Assembly (NCBI RefSeq): GCF_023914155.1
Contig: NZ_JAMWYS010000036.1
Coordinates: 186,001-250,000 of the forward strand
Source of the DNA: Solitalea agri
GTDB lineage: Bacteria; Bacteroidota; Bacteroidia; Sphingobacteriales; Sphingobacteriaceae
Reading direction: 5' to 3'
Length of the DNA: 64,000 nucleotides
The notes under the pieces were generated by a model. The model ran no database searches and was not told the origin of the DNA. It worked only from the letters and a program-made list of their open reading frames with translations. The stretch's first letter is position 1; each line of letters begins with the position of its first letter. Shown here one piece after another: positions 17,198-25,070 of this stretch. Both the position numbers and the translations under genes were made by a program.

Positions 17198-17377
17198 TTA
17201 TAACAGGCCATAAACCAGATCAAGCGCTCTAGAGGCAACTCCTGCAACTTGATTTAAAGTGTCACCAACTGCATGTCCAAGACGGTAAGACCAAGAGTCT
17301 TTATCAATGGCACCACCATTGACTTCTAATAGCTCGGCGCAATTAAGGTCAGTAAGCAATAAATTGTTATTTTTCAT
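17198..17377 (-). CDS. Double-glycine leader peptide 1 (bacteriocin/pheromone-like precursor, 59 aa)
   Basis: The ATG at 17377 opens 59 codons. The leader (NLLLTDLNCAELLEVNGG, ending at residue 22) has the pattern of class II bacteriocin and Blp/Com leaders: hydrophobic positions and an acidic residue before Gly-Gly. The 37-residue core is neutral to slightly acidic, with W29, Y31, G38, N42, A45 and G46. The same spaced residues occur in precursor 2 (W34, Y36, G43, N47, A50, G51), so the two are related. The gene lies 17 bases after precursor 2 and near a C39-peptidase exporter on the same strand, whose protease should cut after GG. Whether the product kills, signals or attaches to cells is unknown. 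Confidence 0.8.
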   Translation of the reverse strand: MKNNNLLLTDLNCAELLEVNGGAIDKDSWSYRLGHAVGDTLNQVAGVASRALDLVYGLL

Positions 17378-17394
17378 AGTTTCTTTAAATTAAG

Positions 17395-17574
17395 TTATTC
17401 TCCATTTAATGCATCACTAAGGCCAGCCCAAAAGTTTTCGAAGCAGCCTGAAACAAAAGCTACACCATATTTCCAGTGCCCAGGAGGATACATCCCTGGT
17501 CCACCTCCTCCATTGGTACAAGAAGCTTCAATGGCATTAATATCAACTACATCCAAGAATTTTAAATCATTCAT
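17395..17574 (-). CDS. Double-glycine leader peptide 2 (bacteriocin/pheromone-like precursor, 59 aa)
   Basis: The ATG at 17574 opens 59 codons. The leader runs MNDLKFLDVVDINAIEASC then TNGG (cleavage expected after residue 23; a second Gly-Gly follows directly). The core starts Gly/Pro-rich (PGMYPPGHW) and continues KYGVAFVSGCFENFWAGL, with one cysteine (C44), so no internal disulfide is possible. It shares W-x-Y-x6-G-x3-N-x2-A-G with precursor 1 without gaps. A promoter of Bacteroidota type lies 78 bases upstream. No lanthipeptide-type or radical SAM modification enzyme is encoded nearby, so an unmodified peptide is the simplest reading. Confidence 0.8.
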   Translation of the reverse strand: MNDLKFLDVVDINAIEASCTNGGGGPGMYPPGHWKYGVAFVSGCFENFWAGLSDALNGE

Positions 17575-17651
17575 AATATAATACTATTAGTTTAATCCTA
17601 CTCTTTCCAAGCTTTTCGGTATCCGCTTTATCTGCTTTTTTTACGTGCGAC

Positions 17652-17682
17652 AGAAATTATAGCACGGTTGCAACAGTTCAAA
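17652..17682 (-). promoter_or_regulatory. Candidate promoter of the two-precursor transcript
   Basis: On the minus strand TTTG (17679-17682) is followed after 19 bases by TAATTTCT (17652-17659), close to the Bacteroidota consensus TTTG-N19-21-TAnnTTTG. A TATAAT also overlaps it. It starts just after the HTH gene stop, so the precursors can be expressed apart from the exporter genes. Confidence 0.5.
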
Positions 17683-17684
17683 TA

Positions 17685-18008
17685 TTAAAACCCAGACTCC
17701 AATAAAATTGGAAGGAAGAAATTTTTTGAAAAAAATAAACCACCAGTATTTATTTGCTTTTCTTCTTCTGCTAAAACTTTAAACTCGCATTGAATGTTGA
17801 TTTCAAAAGGTACACTGTAAAAGAATGTTTTTCTTATACGGCAATAAGTGATTGGGGCCCCATTCCTTTTTAACTCTTCAATTACATTGTAAAGTTGACT
17901 GGTTCTTAAGCATAATTTAGATGCAAGGCCTTGTGGTGTACCGGTTTGCTTGCGTTTAATTAGAAAATGTAGGCGTTGTAATCTTTCGAGATAATCAAAT
18001 AGTTTCAT
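17685..18008 (-). CDS. Small HTH DNA-binding protein of the peptide locus
   Basis: 107 aa from the ATG at 18008 (MKLFDYLERLQRLHFLI). An ATG at 18065 would overlap the 38-aa peptide gene and is rejected. The N-terminal 75 residues form a helix-turn-helix of the DeoR/WYL-associated type (GTPQGLASKLCLRTSQLYNV, then ELKRNGAPITYCRIRKTFFY). No WYL effector domain follows. The C-terminus (LAEEEKQINTGG then LFFSKNFF) oddly resembles a double-glycine leader. It lies between the exporter and the precursors and is probably their regulator; this is inferred from position. Confidence 0.7.
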   Translation of the reverse strand: MKLFDYLERLQRLHFLIKRKQTGTPQGLASKLCLRTSQLYNVIEELKRNGAPITYCRIRKTFFYSVPFEINIQCEFKVLAEEEKQINTGGLFFSKNFFLPILLESGF

Positions 18009-18045
18009 AGGTTGATGTTCTAGTTTTAATAAAGAAAGAATGTTT

Positions 18046-18162
18046 TTATTTTCCGTTCCACCCATCCATGAAACCGGCTTTCATATCCTGCCAATTAATT
18101 ATCAATTCAATTAAGAATAGTGCAATAAGGATAACTCCAATAATTTTTAATGCTTTTTTCAT
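18046..18162 (-). CDS. 38-aa membrane peptide (tail KAGFMDGW)
   Basis: The ATG at 18162 opens 38 codons: MKKALK, one hydrophobic span (IIGVILIALFLIELII) and the tail NWQDMKAGFMDGWNGK. It lies 53 bases after the ABC exporter stop and 37 bases before the HTH start, in line with the operon. Tiny proteins with this form are, as far as I recall, frequent beside C39 exporters in Bacteroidota. The role is unknown; immunity or exporter accessory function is possible. Confidence 0.6.
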   Translation of the reverse strand: MKKALKIIGVILIALFLIELIINWQDMKAGFMDGWNGK

Positions 18163-18215
18163 GGTAAATAAATTAGGTGTAGTAAAAAAATAATTATAAA
18201 ATTCTCAAACAGCTT

Positions 18216-20369
18216 TTAGGAGATTACTAATCCCTGATGATGCTGCCATAATTTTGTATAAACTCGTTGGTTTCTGAGCAGCTCATAATGAGTGCCTTGT
18301 TCTGCTACTTTTCCATTCTCAAGAACAATGATTTGATCAGCATGTATAACTGTGCTTAACCGATGGGCAATCAGTATTATAGTCTTACCTCGTTCTTTCA
18401 AGGCGGCTATTGCTTTTTGAACATATTGTTCGGCTACAGGATCGAGCGATGAAGTAGCTTCATCTAAGATTAATACTTCGGGGTCGCGATACATCGCTCT
18501 TGCAATGGCTATTCGTTGACGCTGTCCACCTGAAAGATTTACCCCGTGTTCGCCTAATAGGGTCTGATATCCACCTGGCATTTTCTCCACAAACTCATTA
18601 ATGCCTAGTAATTGGGCAATTTCAAGTGTTTTTTGAACATCAGGGCGAAAGTCCCCAATGGCAATATTTTCGATAATACTGCCTGCAAACAAGTCAATTT
18701 GTTGAGGAACAACACTTACAAGGGTTCGTAGACAATCGGCGCTTATATGGTTGGTATGTACAGATCCTAGCTTAATAGAACCCTTTTGTAACGGATATAA
18801 ATTTTGTATTAAGGAAGAAATGGTTGATTTGCCCGAACCGCTTTCACCTACAATAGCAGTAATTTTTCCTTTGGGTATGTTGACGGATAAACTATTGAAA
18901 ACTTGTATCCGCGTACCATATCTAAAGGCGACTTCTTCAAATACAATGTCTCCGATTTGTTCTTTTGAAAGTTGAATTTTTTCTGTGCTTTCTTCTCTTT
19001 CTAAATCGAGAATCTCGAATAATCTATCGGCTGCAATCAACGCTTCTTGCATTGATTTATTGGATGAAATCAGTTGCGAAACAGGACCAGTAAAGTAACC
19101 TATAAGTGCATAGAATGAAAGTAGTTCTCCTGGGCTGATTTCTCCCTTTATAACAAATGTAGAACCTAGCCATAAAATTATGATGGTAAAAACCTTTGAT
19201 AAAAAATCTGTAATGTTCCCGATCTCCAAGCTTCGGATAGTGGTATAATAAATCGTTTTCAAAAGTTTTACAAATTGTATCTCCGTTTTTACATTGGCAA
19301 AATCTTCTAACCCAAAACGTTTAATTGTGCTCACTCCGTTTAGTGATTCTACCAATTGTGTTTCGAGATTGGCAGCATCTTCCATGAGTTTTCGTTGTAA
19401 CTTTTTGTTAATGCTATTGCTAATTATGTAAACAAGGCTGTATACAGGAATAATGATTAAGCTAATTAGAGCCATTTTCCAGTAATAGGTGAACATTAAT
19501 GCAAAGGAGAAAAATAACATTAACACGTTTACAGCCATATTTAATACAATATCATTTATAAAAGCCCTGATTTTTACAGCATCATTTACCCGAGAAAGTA
19601 TCTCACCAACTCGCATGGTATCAAAAAAAGTTTGAGGAAGTTTGAGTAAATGTTTGTAATAACCCAGTATTAATCTTGCATCAATCTGCTGCCCTGTTTT
19701 TATTGCAAAAACACTTTTCATATAACCAATAAATGATTGCATGAGAAGAATCAGAATCATACCTATGCTTAACAGATTTAGCAGGTTTTGATTGCTCTCG
19801 GGCAGCGCTCTATCAATAAGTTGCTGAACATAAATGGATACGCTCAGGCCAAGTAATGTATAAATTGCTGCCCCGAAAAGAGTTTGCATCATTACTGCTT
19901 TATGGGGGCGCAGTAAGTGCCAAAAACGCTTAAGATTGGACTGTTTTTCGTTGCCGATTTTAAAATCATCGTTCGGAACTAAAAGGATCAGAATGCAGGT
20001 CCACTGCTTTTTAAATTCTTCGTGTAAAATGTGATGAATTTTTCCATCTGCAGGGTCCATAACTACAACGTGCTTTGTAGTAACGTCATAAATTACCACA
20101 TAATGATGCAGAACCTCCTTTACAATAACATGTGCAATTGCTGGTTTCGGTATTTTGTTAAGACTTTCAAAGGGACCTTTTACACCCTTTGCCTGAAATC
20201 CAAGTTTCTCTGCAGCCTCTATTATTCCCAGCACATTGGTTCCTTTTTTATCAGTCCCAGCCAACTGACGTATACGTGCAACCGGAATTTGCAATTTGTA
20301 ATGAGCAGCCACTGATGCAAGGCAAGCTGCTCCACAGTCTGTTATATCTCGTTGTTTTACCTTTTTCAT
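18216..20369 (-). CDS. C39-peptidase-containing ABC exporter (PCAT)
   Basis: 717 aa. Residues 1-130 are a C39 peptidase domain with Gln6, Cys12 (DITDCGAACL), His89 (HHYVVIYD) and Asp105 (MDPADG), which cuts leaders after Gly-Gly. A six-helix ABC membrane domain (about 155-430) follows. The nucleotide-binding domain shows Walker A GESGSGKST, signature LSGGQRQRIAIARA, Walker B VLILDEATSSLD and the H-loop IAHRLSTV. All catalytic residues are intact, so it should both process and export peptides. It lies 30 bases after the HlyD adaptor. Its likely cargo are the two 59-aa precursors downstream. Confidence 0.95.
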   Translation of the reverse strand: MKKVKQRDITDCGAACLASVAAHYKLQIPVARIRQLAGTDKKGTNVLGIIEAAEKLGFQAKGVKGPFESLNKIPKPAIAHVIVKEVLHHYVVIYDVTTKHVVVMDPADGKIHHILHEEFKKQWTCILILLVPNDDFKIGNEKQSNLKRFWHLLRPHKAVMMQTLFGAAIYTLLGLSVSIYVQQLIDRALPESNQNLLNLLSIGMILILLMQSFIGYMKSVFAIKTGQQIDARLILGYYKHLLKLPQTFFDTMRVGEILSRVNDAVKIRAFINDIVLNMAVNVLMLFFSFALMFTYYWKMALISLIIIPVYSLVYIISNSINKKLQRKLMEDAANLETQLVESLNGVSTIKRFGLEDFANVKTEIQFVKLLKTIYYTTIRSLEIGNITDFLSKVFTIIILWLGSTFVIKGEISPGELLSFYALIGYFTGPVSQLISSNKSMQEALIAADRLFEILDLEREESTEKIQLSKEQIGDIVFEEVAFRYGTRIQVFNSLSVNIPKGKITAIVGESGSGKSTISSLIQNLYPLQKGSIKLGSVHTNHISADCLRTLVSVVPQQIDLFAGSIIENIAIGDFRPDVQKTLEIAQLLGINEFVEKMPGGYQTLLGEHGVNLSGGQRQRIAIARAMYRDPEVLILDEATSSLDPVAEQYVQKAIAALKERGKTIILIAHRLSTVIHADQIIVLENGKVAEQGTHYELLRNQRVYTKLWQHHQGLVIS

Positions 20370-20399
20370 TTTGAAGTAGAGTGTATCGTTTACGGAGGA

Positions 20400-21566
20400 T
20401 TAACTGCTAATTTTATTAGGGTTTAGCCAATCATCTATTTTGTCATACAAAAGTTGAAAGAGGCTACGTTGGGTAAGTACAAAACGAGCTTGCAATGACA
20501 TTCCTTTTTTCAATTTACCATGATATCCGTTTTTGAGATAGAGTTCAGTTTGATTAAGTGCACATTTTACCCTAAACATAAGTTTGTTGTCTATTTGAAC
20601 AAAGTCATTATCAATGGCTACAACTCGCCCATTAATACCTCCCCAATCATTATAATTAAAAGCATCAACCTGGAACTTCACTCGCATGCCAGGTTTTATG
20701 TATCCAATATCTTTTGATGGTAGGTAACATTCTGCAATTAAGGATGAATCTGGAGAGATGTAACCAAGCATTTCTCCTGCCTGAACTTGTCCTCCAATAT
20801 ACTTTCCGGTGAATTGTTGAAGAGTTCCACTGACAGGGGCCTTCACTTCGGTATTAGTCCATTCTGTTTCTAATTGCTTTTGCTCAGCTTTTATTTTGGT
20901 TATAGAAAGCTGGTATTTAGACATTTCTTCTTGCCATAAACTGCGTTGTTGTTCGATTAAAGCTTGTAATGCAGCTTCTGCTTTAATATATTCATACCTG
21001 TTATCTTGAAACTCCTTTGAAGCAATCACTTTTTGAGCAAATAACTTTTCACTGATCTCATAGCTTAATCGGGTCTTTTCGAATAAAGACTGTTGTTCTA
21101 ATAACGAATATTGAAACCTGGTATATTGTTGTTTATATAAAGGGGAATGAAGTTTATTGACGGGGATTTCTTGCTTTAGATCTATCGTAGTAAGCAGTTG
21201 GAGATCATGAAGGAATTGATGGTGTTCGTTAATATAGAATGCATTTTCTGAAAATTTGCTTCTGTTTGATTCTCGGGAAAGAACTATTAATGTTTGTCCT
21301 TTAGTGACCTTTTTCCCATCTTCTGTGCCTATTTCTGAAATTGTCCCACTTCGTAATGTTTTTACTTCATATTTTTCAGTTATCGGTCTTATAACACCAC
21401 TGCTTTTAACAGTCACATCTATATAGCTGAAGGGAAGCGAGAGTAATATTAGAAAAACAAAGAGCAAAAAGCTATTGTAAATTATTAAACTTCTCACCTT
21501 TATTTGAGGCAACCAGGTTTCAATGCTAAAGTCCATTACTTCAGCTGGGAATATTTTGTTATTCAT
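20400..21566 (-). CDS. HlyD-family membrane-fusion protein
   Basis: 388 aa. One N-terminal membrane anchor (SLIIYNSFLLFVFLILLSLP, about residues 27-48) precedes a lipoyl-like half (SGVIRPITEKYEVKTLRSGT), a periplasmic coiled-coil hairpin (about 110-235) and the second half (VKAPVSGTLQQFTGKYIGGQ). It links the ABC exporter to an outer-membrane TolC-like channel; no such channel gene is in the window, as is usual for Bacteroidota loci. First gene of the export operon, 30 bases before the ABC gene. Confidence 0.92.
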   Translation of the reverse strand: MNNKIFPAEVMDFSIETWLPQIKVRSLIIYNSFLLFVFLILLSLPFSYIDVTVKSSGVIRPITEKYEVKTLRSGTISEIGTEDGKKVTKGQTLIVLSRESNRSKFSENAFYINEHHQFLHDLQLLTTIDLKQEIPVNKLHSPLYKQQYTRFQYSLLEQQSLFEKTRLSYEISEKLFAQKVIASKEFQDNRYEYIKAEAALQALIEQQRSLWQEEMSKYQLSITKIKAEQKQLETEWTNTEVKAPVSGTLQQFTGKYIGGQVQAGEMLGYISPDSSLIAECYLPSKDIGYIKPGMRVKFQVDAFNYNDWGGINGRVVAIDNDFVQIDNKLMFRVKCALNQTELYLKNGYHGKLKKGMSLQARFVLTQRSLFQLLYDKIDDWLNPNKISS

Positions 21567-21840
21567 AGAAGGATATAAATAGTTTAAATAAATAGCTGCT
21601 TATACTTAATTATATAGATTATAGGTAGTTGTTGTTAGTAAGCAATTTAAATACCGTGAGTTGGTTTTTATAAACGAGACAAAAGAAACTGACTTCTTTG
21701 TCAGTTATAAATGTCTAATGTTTTCAGGATCAGATCAAAAAAGCAATTTAGTGTGTTTGACCTGTCTAGTTTCGGGATTTCAAAGCTTGTTTTAGCGGAT
21801 CGTTTCTTCTAATGCCTTAACCTCTTTTAAATATTTTCAT
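21567..21840. other. Upstream region of the export operon with inverted repeat
   Basis: No gene is seen. The space is AT-rich and holds AACTGAC-TTCTTT-GTCAGTT (21687-21706), a perfect 7-bp inverted repeat about 120 bases before the HlyD start. This could be an operator or a weak terminator. No clear TAnnTTTG box was found on the minus strand. Confidence 0.4.
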
Positions 21841-21872
21841 GTTATCTGAAATCTTAGTGCGCCAAGAATCAG
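21841..21872 (+). repeat. 32-base intergenic element, copy E
   Basis: Begins GTTATCTGAAA and ends TTAGTGCGCCAAGAATCAG. Copy A continues alike for about 18 more bases (here ATTGCCAATGAAACCAGG). A second block at 21911-21966 contains TTGGAGTG, AAACTTGTTA and CACAAGCTCA, parallel to that after copy A. It precedes the DoxX-like gene. Confidence 0.7.
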
Positions 21873-21976
21873 ATTGCCAATGAAACCAGGGGCGCTAAGC
21901 GCTAGTATATTAGATTTTACATACATTGGAGTGCGTGGAAACTTGTTAACCACAAGCTCAAATAATCTATTACAAA

Positions 21977-22516
21977 ATGATATTTGATAAGAAAGATAAA
22001 ATTGAAATTTTTGAAAATGCAATTAGCTGGATCGTGGTTTTTGCTATGCTTATTTATGGAGGAGGTAAATTGGTTCAATTTGATGGTGCTACTAAAATTG
22101 ATAAAATGGTTTCAGAAATGACCGGAATGGAATTGATGTGGGCATTTTATGGATATTCAAATTCCTTTGCGATAACTTTAGGCGTCTTTGAAATAATTGG
22201 CGGAACGCTCATTCTTTTTAAGAAGACAAGGATAATCGGATGTTTATTAGCTTCGACAATACTTGTAAATGTGATTATTCAGGATATTTATTTTAATGTG
22301 AATCCTGGAGCTTTGAAAGCCGCCCTATTCTATCAACTATTGATTTTGATAATATTGTGGCTGAATAGAGACAAACTAATTAGGAGTATAAATACGCTCC
22401 TGGAGACACCGAAAAGGGACCAGCCTAAAATGAAACTGCTTTTGAAATTAACGATTGCGCTTGTTCTATTTGTTGGATTAAGAATAGCAGAATATTATAT
22501 CACATTAAAGATGTAA
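21977..22516 (+). CDS. DoxX-like membrane protein
   Basis: 179 aa with four helices in the DoxX pattern: WIVVFAMLIYGGGKLVQF with the G-x-x-K after helix 1, then MWAFYGYSNSFAITLGVFEIIGGTLILF, then LLASTILVNVIIQDIYFN, and a last helix near ALFYQLLILIILWL. A fifth C-terminal hydrophobic stretch follows. DoxX-type proteins of this kind are small inner-membrane proteins without settled function. It stands alone between two copies (E and F) of the intergenic element. Confidence 0.7.
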   Translation: MIFDKKDKIEIFENAISWIVVFAMLIYGGGKLVQFDGATKIDKMVSEMTGMELMWAFYGYSNSFAITLGVFEIIGGTLILFKKTRIIGCLLASTILVNVIIQDIYFNVNPGALKAALFYQLLILIILWLNRDKLIRSINTLLETPKRDQPKMKLLLKLTIALVLFVGLRIAEYYITLKM

Positions 22517-22539
22517 GTGCCCATGGCAACCGAAGCCAG

Positions 22540-22571
22540 AGGTATATGATTTTTAGCATAGCGGGAATCAG
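22540..22571 (+). repeat. 32-base intergenic element, copy F
   Basis: Starts 24 bases after the DoxX-like stop and ends TTAGCATAGCGGGAATCAG. A second block at 22675-22738 contains ACCTCCATATTAATTTG, AAAACTGGTTAAGC and CCAGGCGACAATAA, close to the second block of copy A (11650-11707). Confidence 0.65.
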
Positions 22572-22757
22572 GTCCAAGGGCTCTTATGGTATTGAAAGAA
22601 TCATGCCTGTAAAACCGGCTTACTCAACATGAAATTCCTCCTCTGGAACTATTTGTTGCACTCGGCCAGCCAGAGACCTCCATATTAATTTGTACTTTTA
22701 AGTAAAACTGGTTAAGCAGTAATTATACCAGGCGACAATAAAAATAACAACGTCAAC

Positions 22758-23498
22758 ATGACAGAAGATAAATTAGCAGTATTAATTGATGCAGACAACG
22801 TTCCATATTCAAATGTGAAAGAAATGCTTGAAGAAATCGCTAAAAATGGAACCCCTACAATTAAACGAATTTATGCTGATTGGACCAAGCCGACTGTTTC
22901 GGGTTGGAAAAATGTTCTTCTTGAAAATGCGATCACGCCTATTCAACAATACAGCTATACTACAGGAAAGAATTCTACCGACAGTGCATTGATAATTGAT
23001 GCTATGGACATTCTTTATTCTGGGAAAGTAAATGGTTTTTGTATCGTTTCGAGTGATAGTGATTTTACCAGATTAGCTACCAGGCTTAGAGAAGCAGGAA
23101 TGACCGTAATTGGTTTTGGGGAACGGAAGACACCAAAGCCTTTTATTGCGGCTTGTGACAAATTTATCTATCTGGAAATCTTAAAGACACCTAAAACGGA
23201 AACCACCAGTATCGCTAAAGTGACTGCAAAAGCCAAAAAGGAAGAACCCATCAGTAAAGTAGATACCGAAACGATTAGAATTATAACAGAAAGTGTTAAT
23301 GATTTGGCAGACGAAACAGGCTGGGCATTTTTGGGAAGTTTAGGAAACTACATTCTTAAAAAGAAACCTGACTTCGACCCAAGAAATTATGGATTTCAAA
23401 AATTACTGCCACTAATAAAAGATATCAATAGGTTTGAAATTGATGAAAGAGATTCCGGCTTAAATAATATCAGACACATCTACTTAAAACAAAAATAA
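22758..23498 (+). CDS. NYN-domain (LabA-like PIN) protein with OST-HTH C-terminus
   Basis: 246 aa. The N-terminal NYN/PIN-like nuclease fold shows the acidic residues expected at the active site: LAVLIDADNVP, TDSALIIDAMD and VSSDSDFTRLATRLREAG. A linker rich in K, E and T follows. The C-terminal 80 residues (GWAFLGSLGNYILKKKPDFDPRNYGFQKLLPL) match the OST-HTH/LOTUS domain, often paired with NYN domains and thought to bind RNA. Probably an RNase or RNA-binding protein; the target is unknown. It is flanked by elements F and G. Confidence 0.88.
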   Translation: MTEDKLAVLIDADNVPYSNVKEMLEEIAKNGTPTIKRIYADWTKPTVSGWKNVLLENAITPIQQYSYTTGKNSTDSALIIDAMDILYSGKVNGFCIVSSDSDFTRLATRLREAGMTVIGFGERKTPKPFIAACDKFIYLEILKTPKTETTSIAKVTAKAKKEEPISKVDTETIRIITESVNDLADETGWAFLGSLGNYILKKKPDFDPRNYGFQKLLPLIKDINRFEIDERDSGLNNIRHIYLKQK

Positions 23499-23508
23499 CT
23501 ACCCCTGA

Positions 23509-23540
23509 GTTACCTAAAGTCTTAACGCAGCGGGTCTTCA
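23509..23540 (+). repeat. 32-base intergenic element, copy G
   Basis: Starts 10 bases after the NYN gene stop. It begins GTTACCTAAAG, continues TTAACGCAGCGGG, then diverges from GAATCAG (reads TCTTCA). It is followed at 23550-23600 by AATAGGAGTG and a GGCAACTCG block similar to those after copies A and E. Confidence 0.55.
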
Positions 23541-23634
23541 AATTGCATAGGAATTCTTATAATAGGAGTGTTCTATAAAGCATTTTGTGGCAACTCGTAC
23601 ATACCACGTCCCAACAGTTAACAGAGTGATATAA

Positions 23635-24741
23635 ATGAAAAGTTTAAAAACAATTTCAACGCAGTTTATAGTAATCACTTTTCTGCTCATTTACTTGAAT
23701 TCATGCAACGGACAAATGCAAAATAACAATTCAAACAAGGAGGGCAACAAGCCAAACTCAACGGCTCAACTTAATAGCTTGAATGCAACAGGCATTAGTA
23801 TAGACAAAAATATCAGAAGTATTTTTCAAGACAGAAATGGCAATTATTGGTTTGGGACAAATGGAGCAGGGGTATATCGTTACGACACAAAAACATTGAC
23901 ACAATTTACAGTGAAGGACGGACTTGCAGACAATCAAGTATTACACATTCAAGAAGATGATTTGGGGAATATTTGGTTTAGAACAGGCGTATTCGGCATT
24001 AGTAAATTTGACGGTGCTAAATTCACAACACCTACTAATAAAGTCAAAATAACTAACGGTACAGAAACTGACTGGAGATCAAAAAACAACGATTTATGGT
24101 TTTGCGCTGGTGGTGGCGTGTTCAGATACAGCAATCCTTCACTTGACTATTTGCCGTTTGCCCCATCAAGTTCAAATGCACAGACCAGCACCCCTTTTTC
24201 TCTTAGTCGCTATGGCGTTTACTGTATCCTAAAAGATAAGACTGGAAATGTTTGGTTTGGAACACAAGCAGAAGGAGTATGCAGATATGATGGCAAAACA
24301 TTGGCTTGGTTTAAAGAAAAAGGACTGGCGGGTCCTGCCGTTCTTGGTTTATTTGAAGACAGTAAGGGTAACCTTTGGTTTGGAAATAATGGCGCCGGAT
24401 TATTCCGATATGACGGAAAAGCTTTGTCAAATTTCACAGAAGAAAAAGGGCTTAATAACCCTGACTTTAGAGCTTCTGGAAAACCTGGTTTAGGAACTTT
24501 GGCTCGTATATATGCGATTAACGAAGACAATGGTGGAAATATTTGGATAGGAACAGTTGATGCAGGAGTTTGGAAATATGACGGAAACAACTTGACTAAT
24601 TACACAACCAAAGACGGACTTACAAGCAATGCGGTAAATACCATTTATAAGGACAAAAACGGAGAACTGTGGTTTGGGACAGACGGCAATGGTATATGCA
24701 AATTCAACGGAACGACATTCACCGAGTTTATCATCAAATAA
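23635..24741 (+). CDS. Two-component-regulator-type beta-propeller lipoprotein
   Basis: 368 aa. A lipoprotein signal (FLLIYLNSC, lipobox Cys about residue 23) precedes at least six repeats of the form G-N-x-W-F-G-T-x-G-x-G-V-x-R-Y-D-G-K-x-L-x-x-F. These are Reg_prop repeats that normally form the periplasmic sensor of Bacteroidota hybrid two-component systems. Here the propeller stands alone, without kinase or membrane helix, and is anchored by lipid. A binding or sensing role is possible. It is the fourth single-gene unit of the right-hand set. Confidence 0.85.
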   Translation: MKSLKTISTQFIVITFLLIYLNSCNGQMQNNNSNKEGNKPNSTAQLNSLNATGISIDKNIRSIFQDRNGNYWFGTNGAGVYRYDTKTLTQFTVKDGLADNQVLHIQEDDLGNIWFRTGVFGISKFDGAKFTTPTNKVKITNGTETDWRSKNNDLWFCAGGGVFRYSNPSLDYLPFAPSSSNAQTSTPFSLSRYGVYCILKDKTGNVWFGTQAEGVCRYDGKTLAWFKEKGLAGPAVLGLFEDSKGNLWFGNNGAGLFRYDGKALSNFTEEKGLNNPDFRASGKPGLGTLARIYAINEDNGGNIWIGTVDAGVWKYDGNNLTNYTTKDGLTSNAVNTIYKDKNGELWFGTDGNGICKFNGTTFTEFIIK

Positions 24742-25070
24742 ATTAACAGTTATGGAATTTTTCATCGGAGAATTCTCCTAAAAGTGATTATCCATAATTA
24801 GAGTGGGGTATAGGCTTATCTAAAGGGTATGTGATATTCATAAGAGAAAATCAAACTCTCGACTGTCATCACAAAGAATTCCTAATTAAACTCGTTTAGG
24901 TTCTTCTTATCAAATTTAACAAGCATTCGCAAGCGAATTGCCCACTATATCTTTTGCTTAAAATGCCGTAACTTGATAGGAAAATGGGAGAATTTATGGA
25001 AGCAACAAATCTAAATCTTCAAATGATCGCCTATAAATAAAATCCATTAACAATTATAAACGAATGAATA
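24742..25070. other. Gene-free stretch with a 12-base palindrome
   Basis: No coding frame is supported. GGAGAATTCTCC (24767-24778) is a perfect palindrome 26 bases after the propeller gene. GGCTTATCTAAAGGG (24813-24827) weakly resembles the left part of the 32-base element, which may be a decayed copy. Confidence 0.35.

Noticed and set aside
15819-21566. Lanthipeptide, lasso or sactipeptide cluster
   Set aside because: No LanB/LanC/LanM, lasso cyclase or radical SAM gene is seen, and the cores have at most one cysteine. A simple double-glycine peptide system fits better.
11571-23540. Classical integron attC sites after the single-gene units
   Set aside because: The element lacks paired RYYYAAC and GTTRRRY ends, and no integrase gene is present in the window, so I describe it only as a repeat element with cassette-like placement.
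24219-24590. Minus-strand frame across the propeller lipoprotein gene
   Set aside because: It mirrors the repeated propeller codons, and its repeats are a by-product of that coding sequence.
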